Shown piece after piece: positions 25,827 through 34,249 of a DNA stretch of 64,000 nt. The stretch spans positions 1 through 64,000 of the forward strand of contig NZ_JAJAUZ010000013.1 in the NCBI RefSeq assembly GCF_020532645.1, given 5' to 3'. The notes under the pieces were generated by a model that was not told where the DNA came from, searched no databases, and was given only the letters and a program-made list of their open reading frames with translations. This DNA is from Streptomyces bambusae. Its GTDB lineage: Bacteria > Actinomycetota > Actinomycetes > Streptomycetales > Streptomycetaceae. The stretch's first letter is position 1; each line of letters starts with the position of its first letter. Made by a program: the position numbers and the translations under genes.

Positions 25827-27282
25827 CCCCCGCCCGGCCCGCACCGCCGCGCCGGCCCCCGGCGACGGCACCGGTGCCGTCGCCTCCGCGGCCGACCTCG
25901 CCGTGGTCGGGGCCGGGCCCGCCGGGCTGGCGGCGGCCGTCACCGCGGCTGACCTGGGGCTGCGCGTCACCCTGCTGGACGCCGGGGACCGGCCCGGCGG
26001 CCAGTACTACCGGCACCCCGCCCCCGAACTGGGCGCCGAGCGGCCCGAGGCACTGCACCACGGCTGGGCCGCCTTCGCCTCCCGGGCCCGGCGGCTGCGC
26101 GACCACGAGCGCGCCGGCCGGATCCGCCACCTGGCCGGCCACCACGTCTGGACCGTGGTCCGCAAGGACGAGGACGCCGCGGGGGAGTGGCACCTGCACG
26201 CCCTCGCCGGCCCGGAGGAGCAGGCCGTCACCGTGCGCGCCCGCGCCGTCCTGCTGGCCACCGGCGCCTACGAGCGCCAACTGCCCTTCCCCGGCTGGAC
26301 CCTGCCCGGCGTCGTCGGCGCAGGCGGCGCCCAGGCCATGCTGAAGGCCGGGCTCGTGCTGCCCGGCCGCCGCGTGGTCGTCGCCGGCAGCGGCCCGCTG
26401 CTGCTCGCCGTCGCCGGCTCGCTGGCCGCCGCCGGAGCCGCCGTCCCCGCCGTCGTCGAGGCCGCCTCGTACACCGGGTACGCCGGCCGGCTGCCCGCCC
26501 TGCTCCGCAACCCCGCCAAGCTCGCGGAAGGAGCCGTGTACGGCGGCGCCCTGGTCCGCCACGGCATCCGGCTGCTCACCCGGCACGCCGTCGTCGAGGC
26601 GCACGGCACCGACCGGGTCGAGGCCGCCACCGTCGCCCGGCTGGACCGCGACTGGCGGCCGGTGCCCGGCACCGCCCGCCGGATCCCCTGCGACGCCCTC
26701 GCCGTCGGCCACGGCCTGGTGCCCCAGCTGGAACTGGCCACCGGCCTCGGCTGCGCCACCCGCACCACCGCCGACGGCACCGCCGCCCTCGTCCTCGACG
26801 AGCAGCAGCGCACCTCCGTCACCGGCATCTGGTCGGCCGGCGAGACCGGCGGCATCGGCGGCGCCCAGCTCGCCCTCGCCGAGGGCGAGCTGGCGGCCCG
26901 GTCGATCGCCGGCCGGCCGCTGCCCGCCGAACTCGTCCGCCGCCGCTCCCGGCTGCGCGCCTTCGCCGACGCGATGGGCGCCGCCCACCGCCCCGGCACC
27001 GGCTGGACCGGCTGGCTCTCCGACGACACCGACGTGTGCCGCTGCGAGGAGGTGCCCGCCGGTCTGATCCGCGAGGCCGTCGCGGACCTCGGCGCCACCG
27101 ACGCCCGTACCGTCAAGCTGCTCACCCGGGCCGGCATGGGCTGGTGCCAGGGGCGGATGTGCGGCCAGGCGGTCGCCGCCCTGGCCGGCTGCGCCCCCGG
27201 CCCCGACCGGCGCCCGCTGTCCTGCCCGGTCCCGCTCAAGGTCCTCGCCGAGCTGCCCGCCGACGGCGGCACGGCCCCCTGA
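25810..27282 (+). CDS. FAD/NAD(P)-binding dehydrogenase subunit with BFD-type [2Fe-2S] domain
   Basis: 490 aa. LAVVGAGPAGLAAAV near residue 33 and a second Rossmann segment (VVVAGSGPLLLAVAG) show a pyridine-nucleotide-disulfide-oxidoreductase fold. The C-terminus has the four Cys of a Fer2_BFD domain (DVCRCEE ... WCQGRMCG). This arrangement is that of HcnB and of the large subunit of heteromeric D-hydroxyproline dehydrogenase. It ends the first operon of the catabolic block; about 200 bases with a new promoter follow. Confidence 0.83.
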   Translation: MAPSSDPRPARTAAPAPGDGTGAVASAADLAVVGAGPAGLAAAVTAADLGLRVTLLDAGDRPGGQYYRHPAPELGAERPEALHHGWAAFASRARRLRDHERAGRIRHLAGHHVWTVVRKDEDAAGEWHLHALAGPEEQAVTVRARAVLLATGAYERQLPFPGWTLPGVVGAGGAQAMLKAGLVLPGRRVVVAGSGPLLLAVAGSLAAAGAAVPAVVEAASYTGYAGRLPALLRNPAKLAEGAVYGGALVRHGIRLLTRHAVVEAHGTDRVEAATVARLDRDWRPVPGTARRIPCDALAVGHGLVPQLELATGLGCATRTTADGTAALVLDEQQRTSVTGIWSAGETGGIGGAQLALAEGELAARSIAGRPLPAELVRRRSRLRAFADAMGAAHRPGTGWTGWLSDDTDVCRCEEVPAGLIREAVADLGATDARTVKLLTRAGMGWCQGRMCGQAVAALAGCAPGPDRRPLSCPVPLKVLAELPADGGTAP

Positions 27283-27430
27283 GCGGCCGGCCGCACGCCC
27301 TCCGAACCCGCGCCCGCCCGGCGGCGCCCGGTCCCGCACCGGCCGCCGCCCCGCCGCAACGGAGCCCCGGCCGTTCCCGCCGGCGCCCCGAAATCCCCAG
27401 GTCCGCCTCCGATCGGACCCACCCCGGCCC

Positions 27431-27467
27431 TTGTGGCCGGGCTGCGGCAGCTAGTAAAATGTCACAC
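27431..27467 (+). promoter_or_regulatory. Promoter/operator of the deaminase-epimerase operon
   Basis: TTGTGG (27431-27436), 18 bases, TAAAAT (27455-27460) form a promoter. ATGTCACA (27459-27466, reverse TGTGACAT) overlaps the -10 element. A CCCGGCC/GGCCGGG hairpin (27423-27441) covers the -35 box and may mark the end of the upstream transcript. Confidence 0.65.
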
Positions 27468-27490
27468 ACCACATTGAGGAGTTTCCTGCC

Positions 27491-28402
27491 ATGACCGTCG
27501 CGCCCACCCCCACCCGCACCCGTCCCTGGCACGGGATCATGGTCGCCACCGCGCTCCCCATGCGCGCCGACCGCTCCGTCGACTACGACGCGTACGCCGA
27601 GCACGTGGCCTGGCTGATCGCCAACGGCTGCGACGGCGTCGTCCCCAACGGCTCGCTCGGCGAGTACCAGACCCTCACCGACGAGGAGCGCGCCCGCGTC
27701 GTCACCACCGCCGTCGAGGCGGCCGGCGACGGCGCCCGCGTGATGCCCGGCGTCGCCGCCTACGGCAGCGCCGAATCCCGCCGCTGGGCCGAGCAGGCCG
27801 CCGAGGCCGGCGCCGGCTCCGTGCTGCTGCTGCCCCCGAACGCCTTCCGCGCCGACGAGGAGGCCGTACGCGCCCACTACGCCGAGGTCGCCGGCGCCGG
27901 CCTGCCCGTCGTCGCGTACAACAACCCGATCGACACCAAGGTCGACCTCACCCCCGGCCTGCTGTCCCGCCTCTACGCCGACGGCAGCATCGTCGCCGTC
28001 AAGGAGTTCAGCGGCGACGTCCGCCGCGCCTACGAGATCGCCGAGCTCGCCCCCGGCCTCGACCTCCTGATCGGCGCCGACGACGTCCTCCTGGAGCTCG
28101 CCCTCGCCGGCGCCGTCGGCTGGATCGCCGGCTACCCCAACGCCCTGCCGAGCTCCTGCGCCACCCTGTACCACGCGGCCGTCGCCGGGGACCTGGAGAC
28201 CGCCCTGCCGCTCTACAAGTCCCTGCACTCGCTGCTGCGCTGGGACTCCAAGACGGAGTTCGTCCAGGCCATCAAGCTCTCGATGGACCTCGCCGGCCGC
28301 CCCGGCGGCGCCACCCGCCCGCCGCGCTTCCCTCTCACGGGCGAAGTCGAGGCCGCGGTCCGCGCCGCCACCGAGAAGGCCCTCGCCGAGGGCCTCAACT
28401 AG
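27491..28402 (+). CDS. DapA-family lyase, likely pyrroline-4-hydroxy-2-carboxylate deaminase
   Basis: 303 aa TIM barrel of the dihydrodipicolinate synthase family. The Schiff-base lysine is K171 (IVAVKEFSG) and the conserved tyrosine Y143 (VVAYNNP). In hydroxyproline catabolism this family member converts pyrroline-4-hydroxy-2-carboxylate to alpha-ketoglutarate semialdehyde with loss of ammonia. That assignment rests on the neighbouring dehydrogenase and epimerases. GAGGAG lies 9 bases before ATG 27491. It heads a four-gene operon whose later genes overlap. Confidence 0.85.
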   Translation: MTVAPTPTRTRPWHGIMVATALPMRADRSVDYDAYAEHVAWLIANGCDGVVPNGSLGEYQTLTDEERARVVTTAVEAAGDGARVMPGVAAYGSAESRRWAEQAAEAGAGSVLLLPPNAFRADEEAVRAHYAEVAGAGLPVVAYNNPIDTKVDLTPGLLSRLYADGSIVAVKEFSGDVRRAYEIAELAPGLDLLIGADDVLLELALAGAVGWIAGYPNALPSSCATLYHAAVAGDLETALPLYKSLHSLLRWDSKTEFVQAIKLSMDLAGRPGGATRPPRFPLTGEVEAAVRAATEKALAEGLN

Positions 28403-28456
28403 GGTCCGCACCGGTTCGACACGATCAGGCGACGACGAGAGGACGAGGGGGGACCC

Positions 28457-29461
28457 ATGCGCACCCGGAACATCTACCACGCGGTGGACTCGCACACCGA
28501 GGGCATGCCGACCCGGGTCATCACCGGCGGCGTCGGGGTCATCCCCGGCGCCACGATGGCCGAGCGGCGGCTGCACTTCATCGATCACATGGACGAGCTC
28601 CGGGGGCTGCTCATGTTCGAGCCCCGCGGGCACTCCGCGATGAGCGGCGCGATCCTGCAGCCGCCCACCCGCCCCGACGCGGACTACGGGGTGCTCTACA
28701 TCGAGGTCTCCGGACTGCTGCCCATGTGCGGGCACGGCACCATCGGGGTCGCCACCGTCCTCGTCGAGACCGGCATGGTGCCGGTCACCGAACCGGTCAC
28801 CACCGTCCGCCTGGACACCCCCGCCGGACTGGTCAGCGTCGACGTCGCCGTGGACGACGGCGCGGCCACCTCCGTCACCCTCACCAACGTGCCCGCCTTC
28901 AGCGTCGGCCTCGACCTCAAGGCGGACGTCCCCGGCCTCGGCACGGTCACCTACGACCTCGCCTACGGCGGCAACTTCTACGCCTTCGTCGAACTCGACT
29001 CCCTCGGACTGCCGTTCGGCCGCGAGCACAAGCAGGAACTGCTCGCCGCCGGCCTGGCCGTCATGGACGCGATCAACGCCTCCCCGCAGCGGCCCGTCCA
29101 CCCAGAGAACCCCGGGATCGCCGGCGTCAAGCACGTCTACCTCGCCGCCCCCGGCTCCGACGCCGTCCGCTCCCGCCACGCCATGGCCATCCACCCCGGC
29201 TGGTTCGACCGCTCCCCGTGCGGCACCGGCACCTCCGCCCGGATGGCCCAGCTGCACGCCCGCGGCGAACTCCCGCTGGACCGCGACTTCGTCAACGAGT
29301 CCTTCATCGGCACCGAGTTCACCGGCCGCCTGGTCGGCGAGACCACCGTCGGCGGACTGCCCGCCGTCATCCCGACCGTCACCGGACGGGCCTGGATCAC
29401 CGGCACCGCCCAGTACTTCCTCGACCCGACCGACCCGTTCCCCGGAGGATTCCTGCTGTGA
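28457..29461 (+). CDS. Proline racemase family protein, likely 4-hydroxyproline 2-epimerase
   Basis: 334 aa. Both catalytic cysteines are present: C91 in MCGHGTIG and C255 in DRSPCGTGTS. The pair defines racemases and epimerases of this family, as opposed to trans-3-hydroxyproline dehydratases, where the second Cys is Thr. The expected reaction is trans-4-hydroxy-L-proline to cis-4-hydroxy-D-proline, which feeds the dehydrogenase. It follows the deaminase gene after 54 bases and overlaps the next gene as GTGA. Confidence 0.87.
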   Translation: MRTRNIYHAVDSHTEGMPTRVITGGVGVIPGATMAERRLHFIDHMDELRGLLMFEPRGHSAMSGAILQPPTRPDADYGVLYIEVSGLLPMCGHGTIGVATVLVETGMVPVTEPVTTVRLDTPAGLVSVDVAVDDGAATSVTLTNVPAFSVGLDLKADVPGLGTVTYDLAYGGNFYAFVELDSLGLPFGREHKQELLAAGLAVMDAINASPQRPVHPENPGIAGVKHVYLAAPGSDAVRSRHAMAIHPGWFDRSPCGTGTSARMAQLHARGELPLDRDFVNESFIGTEFTGRLVGETTVGGLPAVIPTVTGRAWITGTAQYFLDPTDPFPGGFLL

Positions 29462-30489
29462 GTGCCGCCGCGCGGGTCACCAACACCGTGCACACCACCG
29501 ACTACCACACCGCGGGCGAGCCGTTCCGGATCGTCACCGGCGGGCTGCCGCCGGTCCCCGGCGACACCGTCGCCGAGCGCTGCGCCACCGCCATCGGCCC
29601 CGGCGGCTCCGGCACCGCACCCCGCCGCGGCGCGCTGGACGACGTACGCCGGCTCCTCGTGCAGGAGCCGCGCGGCCACGCCGGGATGTACGGAGGCTTC
29701 CTCGTGCCGCCGGACGACGACGGGGCCCACCTCGGCGTGCTGTTCTGGCACAAGGACGGCTACTCCACCGCCTGCGGCCACGGCACCATGGCGCTCGGCG
29801 CCTGGGCCGTCGACAGCGGCCTGGTCGCCGCCCCCGACGACGGCGACGCCCAGGTCCGCATCGACGTGCCGTCCGGCCGGGTCACCGCGACCGTGCACCG
29901 CATCGAGGGCCGCACCTCCGGCGTCACCTTCCGCAACGTCCCGGCCCGCGTGACGGCCCGCAAGGTGCCCGTCGCCACCGGGTTCGGACTCGCCGAGGTG
30001 GACATCGCGCACGCCGGCGCCTGCTACGCCACGGTCTCCGCCCGCTCCCTCGGCCTGACCGTCACGAAGGAGGCGCTGCCGCAACTGGTCCGCGCCGGGC
30101 AGGAGATCCGCGCCGCCCTCGCCACCCACCCCGGCACCTGGCACCCCGAGAGCCCGCTGCTGTCCGGCGTGTACGGGGTGATCCTCCACGACGCGCTTCC
30201 CGACACCCCGTTCGGCCCGCACCAGCGCAACGTCACGGTGTTCGCCGACGGGCAGATCGACCGCTCGCCGTGCGGATCGGGCACCTCCGCCCGGCTCGCG
30301 CTCCTCGCCGAGGACGGCCTGCTGGGCCCCGGCGACGACCTGCTCCACGAATCGGTGACCGGCACCGTGTTCACCGGCCGCCACCTCGGCCAGGGCGTCA
30401 CCGAGGTCACCGGCACCGCCTACCGGACGGGCGAACACGCCTTCGTGCTCGACCCGCACGACTCCCTCGGCCACGGATTCCTGCTGTGA
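29458..30489 (+). CDS. Second proline racemase family protein (both catalytic Cys present)
   Basis: 343 aa from GTG 29458. It has C106 in ACGHGTMA and C272 in DRSPCGSGTS, so it too should be an epimerase or racemase rather than a dehydratase. It is diverged from the first paralogue in the substrate-facing loops. Possible roles are epimerisation of another hydroxyproline isomer or of proline itself. Stop and start overlaps (GTGA on both sides) tie it to the first epimerase and to the reductase-like gene. Confidence 0.83.
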   Translation: MSAAARVTNTVHTTDYHTAGEPFRIVTGGLPPVPGDTVAERCATAIGPGGSGTAPRRGALDDVRRLLVQEPRGHAGMYGGFLVPPDDDGAHLGVLFWHKDGYSTACGHGTMALGAWAVDSGLVAAPDDGDAQVRIDVPSGRVTATVHRIEGRTSGVTFRNVPARVTARKVPVATGFGLAEVDIAHAGACYATVSARSLGLTVTKEALPQLVRAGQEIRAALATHPGTWHPESPLLSGVYGVILHDALPDTPFGPHQRNVTVFADGQIDRSPCGSGTSARLALLAEDGLLGPGDDLLHESVTGTVFTGRHLGQGVTEVTGTAYRTGEHAFVLDPHDSLGHGFLL

Positions 30490-31511
30490 CCGCCGTTCCG
30501 GTGACGGCCGGTACCCCGGCGGCGGCCGACACCGCCGCCCGGCCGGCCGGGGCGCGGTCGCGGGGGGACCGCGCCCCGGTGCGGCTGGGCGCGGAGGACA
30601 TCGGCGGGCTCCTCACCCCCGCCGATGCGGTCGAGGCCCTGGCCGCCGTGCTCGGTCAGGGCCTCGATCCCGAAAGCTGCCCGCACCGCACCAGCGTCGA
30701 CGTGCCCGCGGGCGAACTGCTGCTGATGCCCGCCGCGGCCGGAGGCTACGCCGGTGTGAAGATCGCCGGCGTGGCCCCCGGCAACGCGGCCCGCGGACTG
30801 CCCCGGATCACCGGCAGCTACCTGCTGCTCGACGGCACCACCCTGGAACCGCTGGCCCTCATGGACGGTGCGGCGCTCACCGCGCTGCGCACCCCCGCCG
30901 TCTCCGCCCTGGCGGTGAGCCGGCTGACCGAGCCCGGGCGGCCGCTGCGGACCGTCCTGTTCGGCTCCGGCCCGCAGGCCCACGGCCACCTGGAGGCCCT
31001 GCTCGCGGTCCGGGAGCTGGCCGAGGTCGTGGTGGTCGCCCGCAACGCGGCCGGCGGGGCGGCCCTGGCGGCCCGCGCCCGCGCCCTGGGCGTGCCCGCC
31101 ACCACCGGCACCCCGGCCGACGTGGCCGGCGCCGACCTGGTGGTGTGCTGCACCACGGCCCGCGAACCGCTCTTCGACGGCCGCCTGGTCCCCGACGGCG
31201 CCACGGTCGTCGCCGTCGGCTCGCACGAGCCGGACGCCCGCGAGACCGACACCGCCCTGGTCCGCCGGGCCGCGGTGTACGTCGAGTCCCGGACGGCCGC
31301 GCTGCGGGAGGCCGGCGACCTGCTGATCCCGGAGGCGGAGGGGGCCATCGGCCCCGGCCACGTCGCCGGCACGCTCGCCGACCTGGTCCGGGGGCTGCCG
31401 TACGGCGGTCCGGCCGGCCCCCGGCTCTTCAAGAGCGTGGGCATGGCCTGGGAGGATCTCGCCGTGGCGGTGGCCGTGTACCTCGCGGCCGGGGCGAGCG
31501 TGGAAACGTGA
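30486..31511 (+). CDS. Ornithine cyclodeaminase/mu-crystallin family, likely pyrroline-2-carboxylate reductase
   Basis: 341 aa. It has the family's substrate lysine K92 (GVKIAG), the NAD(P) Rossmann motif (LFGSGPQAHGHLEAL) and the C-terminal SVGMAWEDLAVA helix. In hydroxyproline and proline-isomer gene clusters, members of this family reduce pyrroline-2-carboxylate to L-proline. Ornithine cyclodeaminase activity is the alternative. It starts at GTG 30486, overlapping the second racemase stop; the first 35 residues are low-complexity, so a later start is possible. Its stop codon lies inside the operator of the gntR gene. Confidence 0.8.
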   Translation: MTAVPVTAGTPAAADTAARPAGARSRGDRAPVRLGAEDIGGLLTPADAVEALAAVLGQGLDPESCPHRTSVDVPAGELLLMPAAAGGYAGVKIAGVAPGNAARGLPRITGSYLLLDGTTLEPLALMDGAALTALRTPAVSALAVSRLTEPGRPLRTVLFGSGPQAHGHLEALLAVRELAEVVVVARNAAGGAALAARARALGVPATTGTPADVAGADLVVCCTTAREPLFDGRLVPDGATVVAVGSHEPDARETDTALVRRAAVYVESRTAALREAGDLLIPEAEGAIGPGHVAGTLADLVRGLPYGGPAGPRLFKSVGMAWEDLAVAVAVYLAAGASVET

Positions 31512-31519
31512 CATTGTAC
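31507..31519. promoter_or_regulatory. Operator-like motif before the gntR gene
   Basis: CGTGACAT (31507-31514) differs by one base from TGTGACAT and overlaps the stop codon of the preceding gene, 39 bases before the gntR start. This is a natural place for autoregulation; no clear -35/-10 pair was found. Confidence 0.5.
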
Positions 31520-31552
31520 GCTGTTGCCCCGCGGATTCACGGAGGAACAGCG

Positions 31553-32269
31553 ATGGGTGACCTGAAGCAGCACAGTCTCATCAAGGCCCAGGAGCGGCTG
31601 CGCGACCAGGTCGGCCACGCCCTCCGGGCCGCCCTGATAGCGGGTGAGCTGCGGCCCGGCAACGTCTACTCGGCGCCGGGCCTCGCCGCCGAACTCGGCG
31701 TCTCCGCCACGCCCGTGCGCGAGGCGATGCTCGACCTGGCTCGCGAGGGCCTGGTGGAACCCGTCCGCAACAAGGGCTTCCGCATCACCGAGGTCTCCGA
31801 GCGCGACCTCGACCAGTACACCGAGCTGCGCACGATGATCGAGGTGCCGACCATCGGCCGGATCACCCGTACGGCGGCCCCCGCGGACCTGGAGGCGCTG
31901 CGCCCCATCGCCGAGGAGATCGTCACCAGCGCGCGCGAGCACAACCTGATCGGTTACCTGGAGGCCGACCGCCGCTTCCACCTGACCCTGCTGGCCCTGG
32001 CGGGCAACGAGCGGCTGGTCGAGACGGTCGGTGACCTGCGCAAGCGGTCCCGGCTGTACGGGCTGACCGGCCTGGACGAGGCCGGGAAGCTGGTGTCCTC
32101 GGCCGAGGAGCACCTGGAACTGCTCGACCTGATGCTGTCCGGCGACGCCGAGGCGGCGGAGGAGTGCATGCGCCGGCACCTGGGGCACGTGCGCTCGCTG
32201 TGGGCGCAGGGCCGCGACGAGCCGGTGGGGCAGCGTCCGAAGCGCAGCCTGGGCTCCGCCGGAGCCTGA
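31553..32269 (+). CDS. GntR-family transcriptional regulator (FCD/FadR subfamily)
   Basis: 238 aa. The N-terminal winged helix (residues about 12-78) includes LAAELGVSATPVREAMLDLA as the recognition region. The C-terminal FCD all-helical domain keeps the Asp/His metal-binding set (EADRRFH, SAEEH, MRRHLGH). GGAGGA lies 6 bases before ATG 31553. It sits between the catabolic operon and the transporter operon and is the only regulator in the block, so it is the best candidate for binding the TGTGA(C/A)AT motifs. The inducer is probably hydroxyproline or a pathway intermediate (inference). Confidence 0.88.
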   Translation: MGDLKQHSLIKAQERLRDQVGHALRAALIAGELRPGNVYSAPGLAAELGVSATPVREAMLDLAREGLVEPVRNKGFRITEVSERDLDQYTELRTMIEVPTIGRITRTAAPADLEALRPIAEEIVTSAREHNLIGYLEADRRFHLTLLALAGNERLVETVGDLRKRSRLYGLTGLDEAGKLVSSAEEHLELLDLMLSGDAEAAEECMRRHLGHVRSLWAQGRDEPVGQRPKRSLGSAGA

Positions 32270-32283
32270 CGAGATCTGCCCGG

Positions 32284-32326
32284 ATCGGGGCACGGACCTG
32301 CCGGTCCGTGCCCCGATTTCCTTGTT
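32284..32326 (+). terminator. Strong intrinsic terminator after gntR
   Basis: A perfect 15-bp stem (32284-32298 with 32303-32317) closes a 4-base loop and is followed by a T-rich tract (TTCCTTGTTT). It separates gntR from the transporter promoter. Confidence 0.85.
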
Positions 32327-32392
32327 TCCGGGGGCAGTTGGAACCACACGCCTCCGCTTTTGGACACGGCTGGATAACGAGGCGACAGATCT

Positions 32393-32424
32393 CTTGTCAG
32401 TACAATTTCACATTACTATGTTAC
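32393..32424 (+). promoter_or_regulatory. Promoter and operator of the peptide transporter operon (32-bp shared block, copy 2)
   Basis: TTGTCA (32394-32399), 17 bases, TATGTT (32417-32422), with ATTTCACA (32405-32412) in the spacer. It is the near-identical twin of the collagenase promoter; the single difference is A for G at the second base after the shared CAGT. Confidence 0.82.
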
Positions 32425-32474
32425 GGGTCACATCTCAGAGCGTTGCAGAGCGCCGCCCTTCCTTGGAGTGACCT

Positions 32475-34220
32475 ATGACCAAGCGCACCCAACTCGCCCT
32501 CGCCACGACCCTGGTGGCCGCACTCGCACTCGGCGTCACGGGTTGCTCCGACTCGGACAAGGGCAAGAACGGCGGCAAGCCCCGCTCCAACCCGGCCGCC
32601 GCCAACGACGGCAAGATCCTCGGCGGCACCCCCGTCAAGGGCGGCACCCTCACCGTCCTGTCCAACCAGGACTTCTCCCATCTGGACCCGGCCCGCAACT
32701 GGGTGATGCCGGCCATGGACTTCGGCACCCGCCTCCTCTACCGCACGCTGGTCACCTTCAAGGCCGAGCCCGGCAAGGCCGGCAGCGAGCTGGTCCCCGA
32801 CCTCGCCACCGACCTCGGCAAGCCCTCCAACGGCGGCCGCACCTGGACCTTCACCCTCAAGGACGGCCTCAAGTACGAGGACGGCAGCCCGATCAAGGCC
32901 CAGGACATCAAGTACAACGTCGAGCGGTCCTTCTCCCCGGACCTCACCGGCGGCCCCGACTACGCGGCCCGCTACCTCGCCGGCACCAAGGGCTACACCG
33001 GCCCGCTGGAGGGCAAGCACCTCGACTCGATCAAGACCCCCGACGACAAGACCATCGTCTTCGAACTGAACCGCCCGGTCGCCGAGTTCTCCGCCACCGC
33101 CACCCTGCCGACCTTCTCGCCGGTCCCGCAGGCCAAGGAGAAGGGCACCCAGTACGACTCCCGCCCGTTCTCCTCCGGCCCGTACAAGATCGAGTCCTAC
33201 GACCGCGACAAGAAGCTCGTCCTGGTCCGCAACGAGCACTGGGACGCCGGCACCGACACCGTCCGCAAGGCCTACCCGGACAAGTTCGTCGTGGTGATGG
33301 GCCTCAAGGGCGGCCAGATCGACGACCGCATCATCGCCTCGGCCGGCCCCGACGCCTCCACCGTCGCCTACGCCGACATGCGCCCCGAGAGCGCCCCCAA
33401 GGTGCTGCCCAAGGCGGACGTCAAGAGCCGCCTGCTGGCCGAGTCCCAGGGCTGTACGTCCATGCTCCAGCTGAACACCTCGCGCGCCCCCTTCAACGAC
33501 CCCAAGGTCCGCGAGGCGCTCCAGTACGCCGTGGACAAGGAGTCGGTCGTCACCGCGAGCGGCGGCCCCGCCCTCAACGAGATCGCCACCGCCTACCTGC
33601 CGTCCTCCCTCACCGGCGGCGTCCAGGCCGACACCCTCAAGATCGCCCCGTCCGGCGACCCGGAGAAGGCCAAGGAGCTGCTGAAGGCCGCCGGCAAGGA
33701 GAAACTCAAGGTCTCCCTCACCGTCTCCAGCGGCGACAAGGGCGTCGCCGAAGCCCTCCAGCAGGGTCTGGGCCGGGCCGGCGTGCAGGTCGTCATCGAC
33801 ACCGTGGACCCGGGCGCCTTCTACGACATCATCGGCGACACCACCACCGCCCCGGACATGACGTACTCCGGCTGGTGCCCCGACTACCCGTCCGGCTCCA
33901 CCTTCCTGCCGTTCGTCTTCGACGGCCGCACCATCAAGGTCAAGGGCAACAGCGGCAACTACTCCCAGTTCAAGGACGACGCGACGATGAAGCGGATCGA
34001 CGAGGTCAGCGCCCTCGACGACGCCCAGCTCGCCCGCCAGGGCTGGATCGACCTCGACGCCGAGATCATGAAGAAGGCCCCGGCCATCCCGGTCCTCCTC
34101 GAGCGCAAGCCGCTGCTCATCGGCACCAACGTCGCCGGCGCCTTCGGCCACCCGGTCTGGTCGGGCGCCATCGACTACGCCACCGTCGGCCTCAAGGACC
34201 CGGCCAAGGGCCAGGGCTGA
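32475..34220 (+). CDS. ABC transporter substrate-binding lipoprotein (peptide/DppA-OppA type)
   Basis: 581 aa, SBP family 5. The signal peptide ends in a lipobox LGVTGC with the lipidated cysteine at residue 24. The mature domain begins GGTLTVLSNQDFSHLDPA and shows the family block LVPDLATDL plus TFTLKDGLKYEDGSPI. It would capture peptides outside the membrane. GGAG lies upstream of ATG 32475. It heads a five-gene operon. Given the shared promoter with the collagenase, collagen-derived (Pro/Hyp-rich) peptides or hydroxyproline dipeptides are the likely cargo. Confidence 0.88.
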   Translation: MTKRTQLALATTLVAALALGVTGCSDSDKGKNGGKPRSNPAAANDGKILGGTPVKGGTLTVLSNQDFSHLDPARNWVMPAMDFGTRLLYRTLVTFKAEPGKAGSELVPDLATDLGKPSNGGRTWTFTLKDGLKYEDGSPIKAQDIKYNVERSFSPDLTGGPDYAARYLAGTKGYTGPLEGKHLDSIKTPDDKTIVFELNRPVAEFSATATLPTFSPVPQAKEKGTQYDSRPFSSGPYKIESYDRDKKLVLVRNEHWDAGTDTVRKAYPDKFVVVMGLKGGQIDDRIIASAGPDASTVAYADMRPESAPKVLPKADVKSRLLAESQGCTSMLQLNTSRAPFNDPKVREALQYAVDKESVVTASGGPALNEIATAYLPSSLTGGVQADTLKIAPSGDPEKAKELLKAAGKEKLKVSLTVSSGDKGVAEALQQGLGRAGVQVVIDTVDPGAFYDIIGDTTTAPDMTYSGWCPDYPSGSTFLPFVFDGRTIKVKGNSGNYSQFKDDATMKRIDEVSALDDAQLARQGWIDLDAEIMKKAPAIPVLLERKPLLIGTNVAGAFGHPVWSGAIDYATVGLKDPAKGQG

Positions 34221-34249
34221 GCCGGCAGCACCACGAGAACCCCGTCACC

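Noticed and set aside
27491..28402. Dihydrodipicolinate synthase of lysine biosynthesis
   Set aside because: The family fold is right, but the setting among hydroxyproline genes, with a catabolic operator and no other lysine gene, favours the deaminase role.
29458..30489. trans-3-hydroxy-L-proline dehydratase
   Set aside because: The second active-site residue is Cys (DRSPCGSGTS), whereas the dehydratases have Thr.
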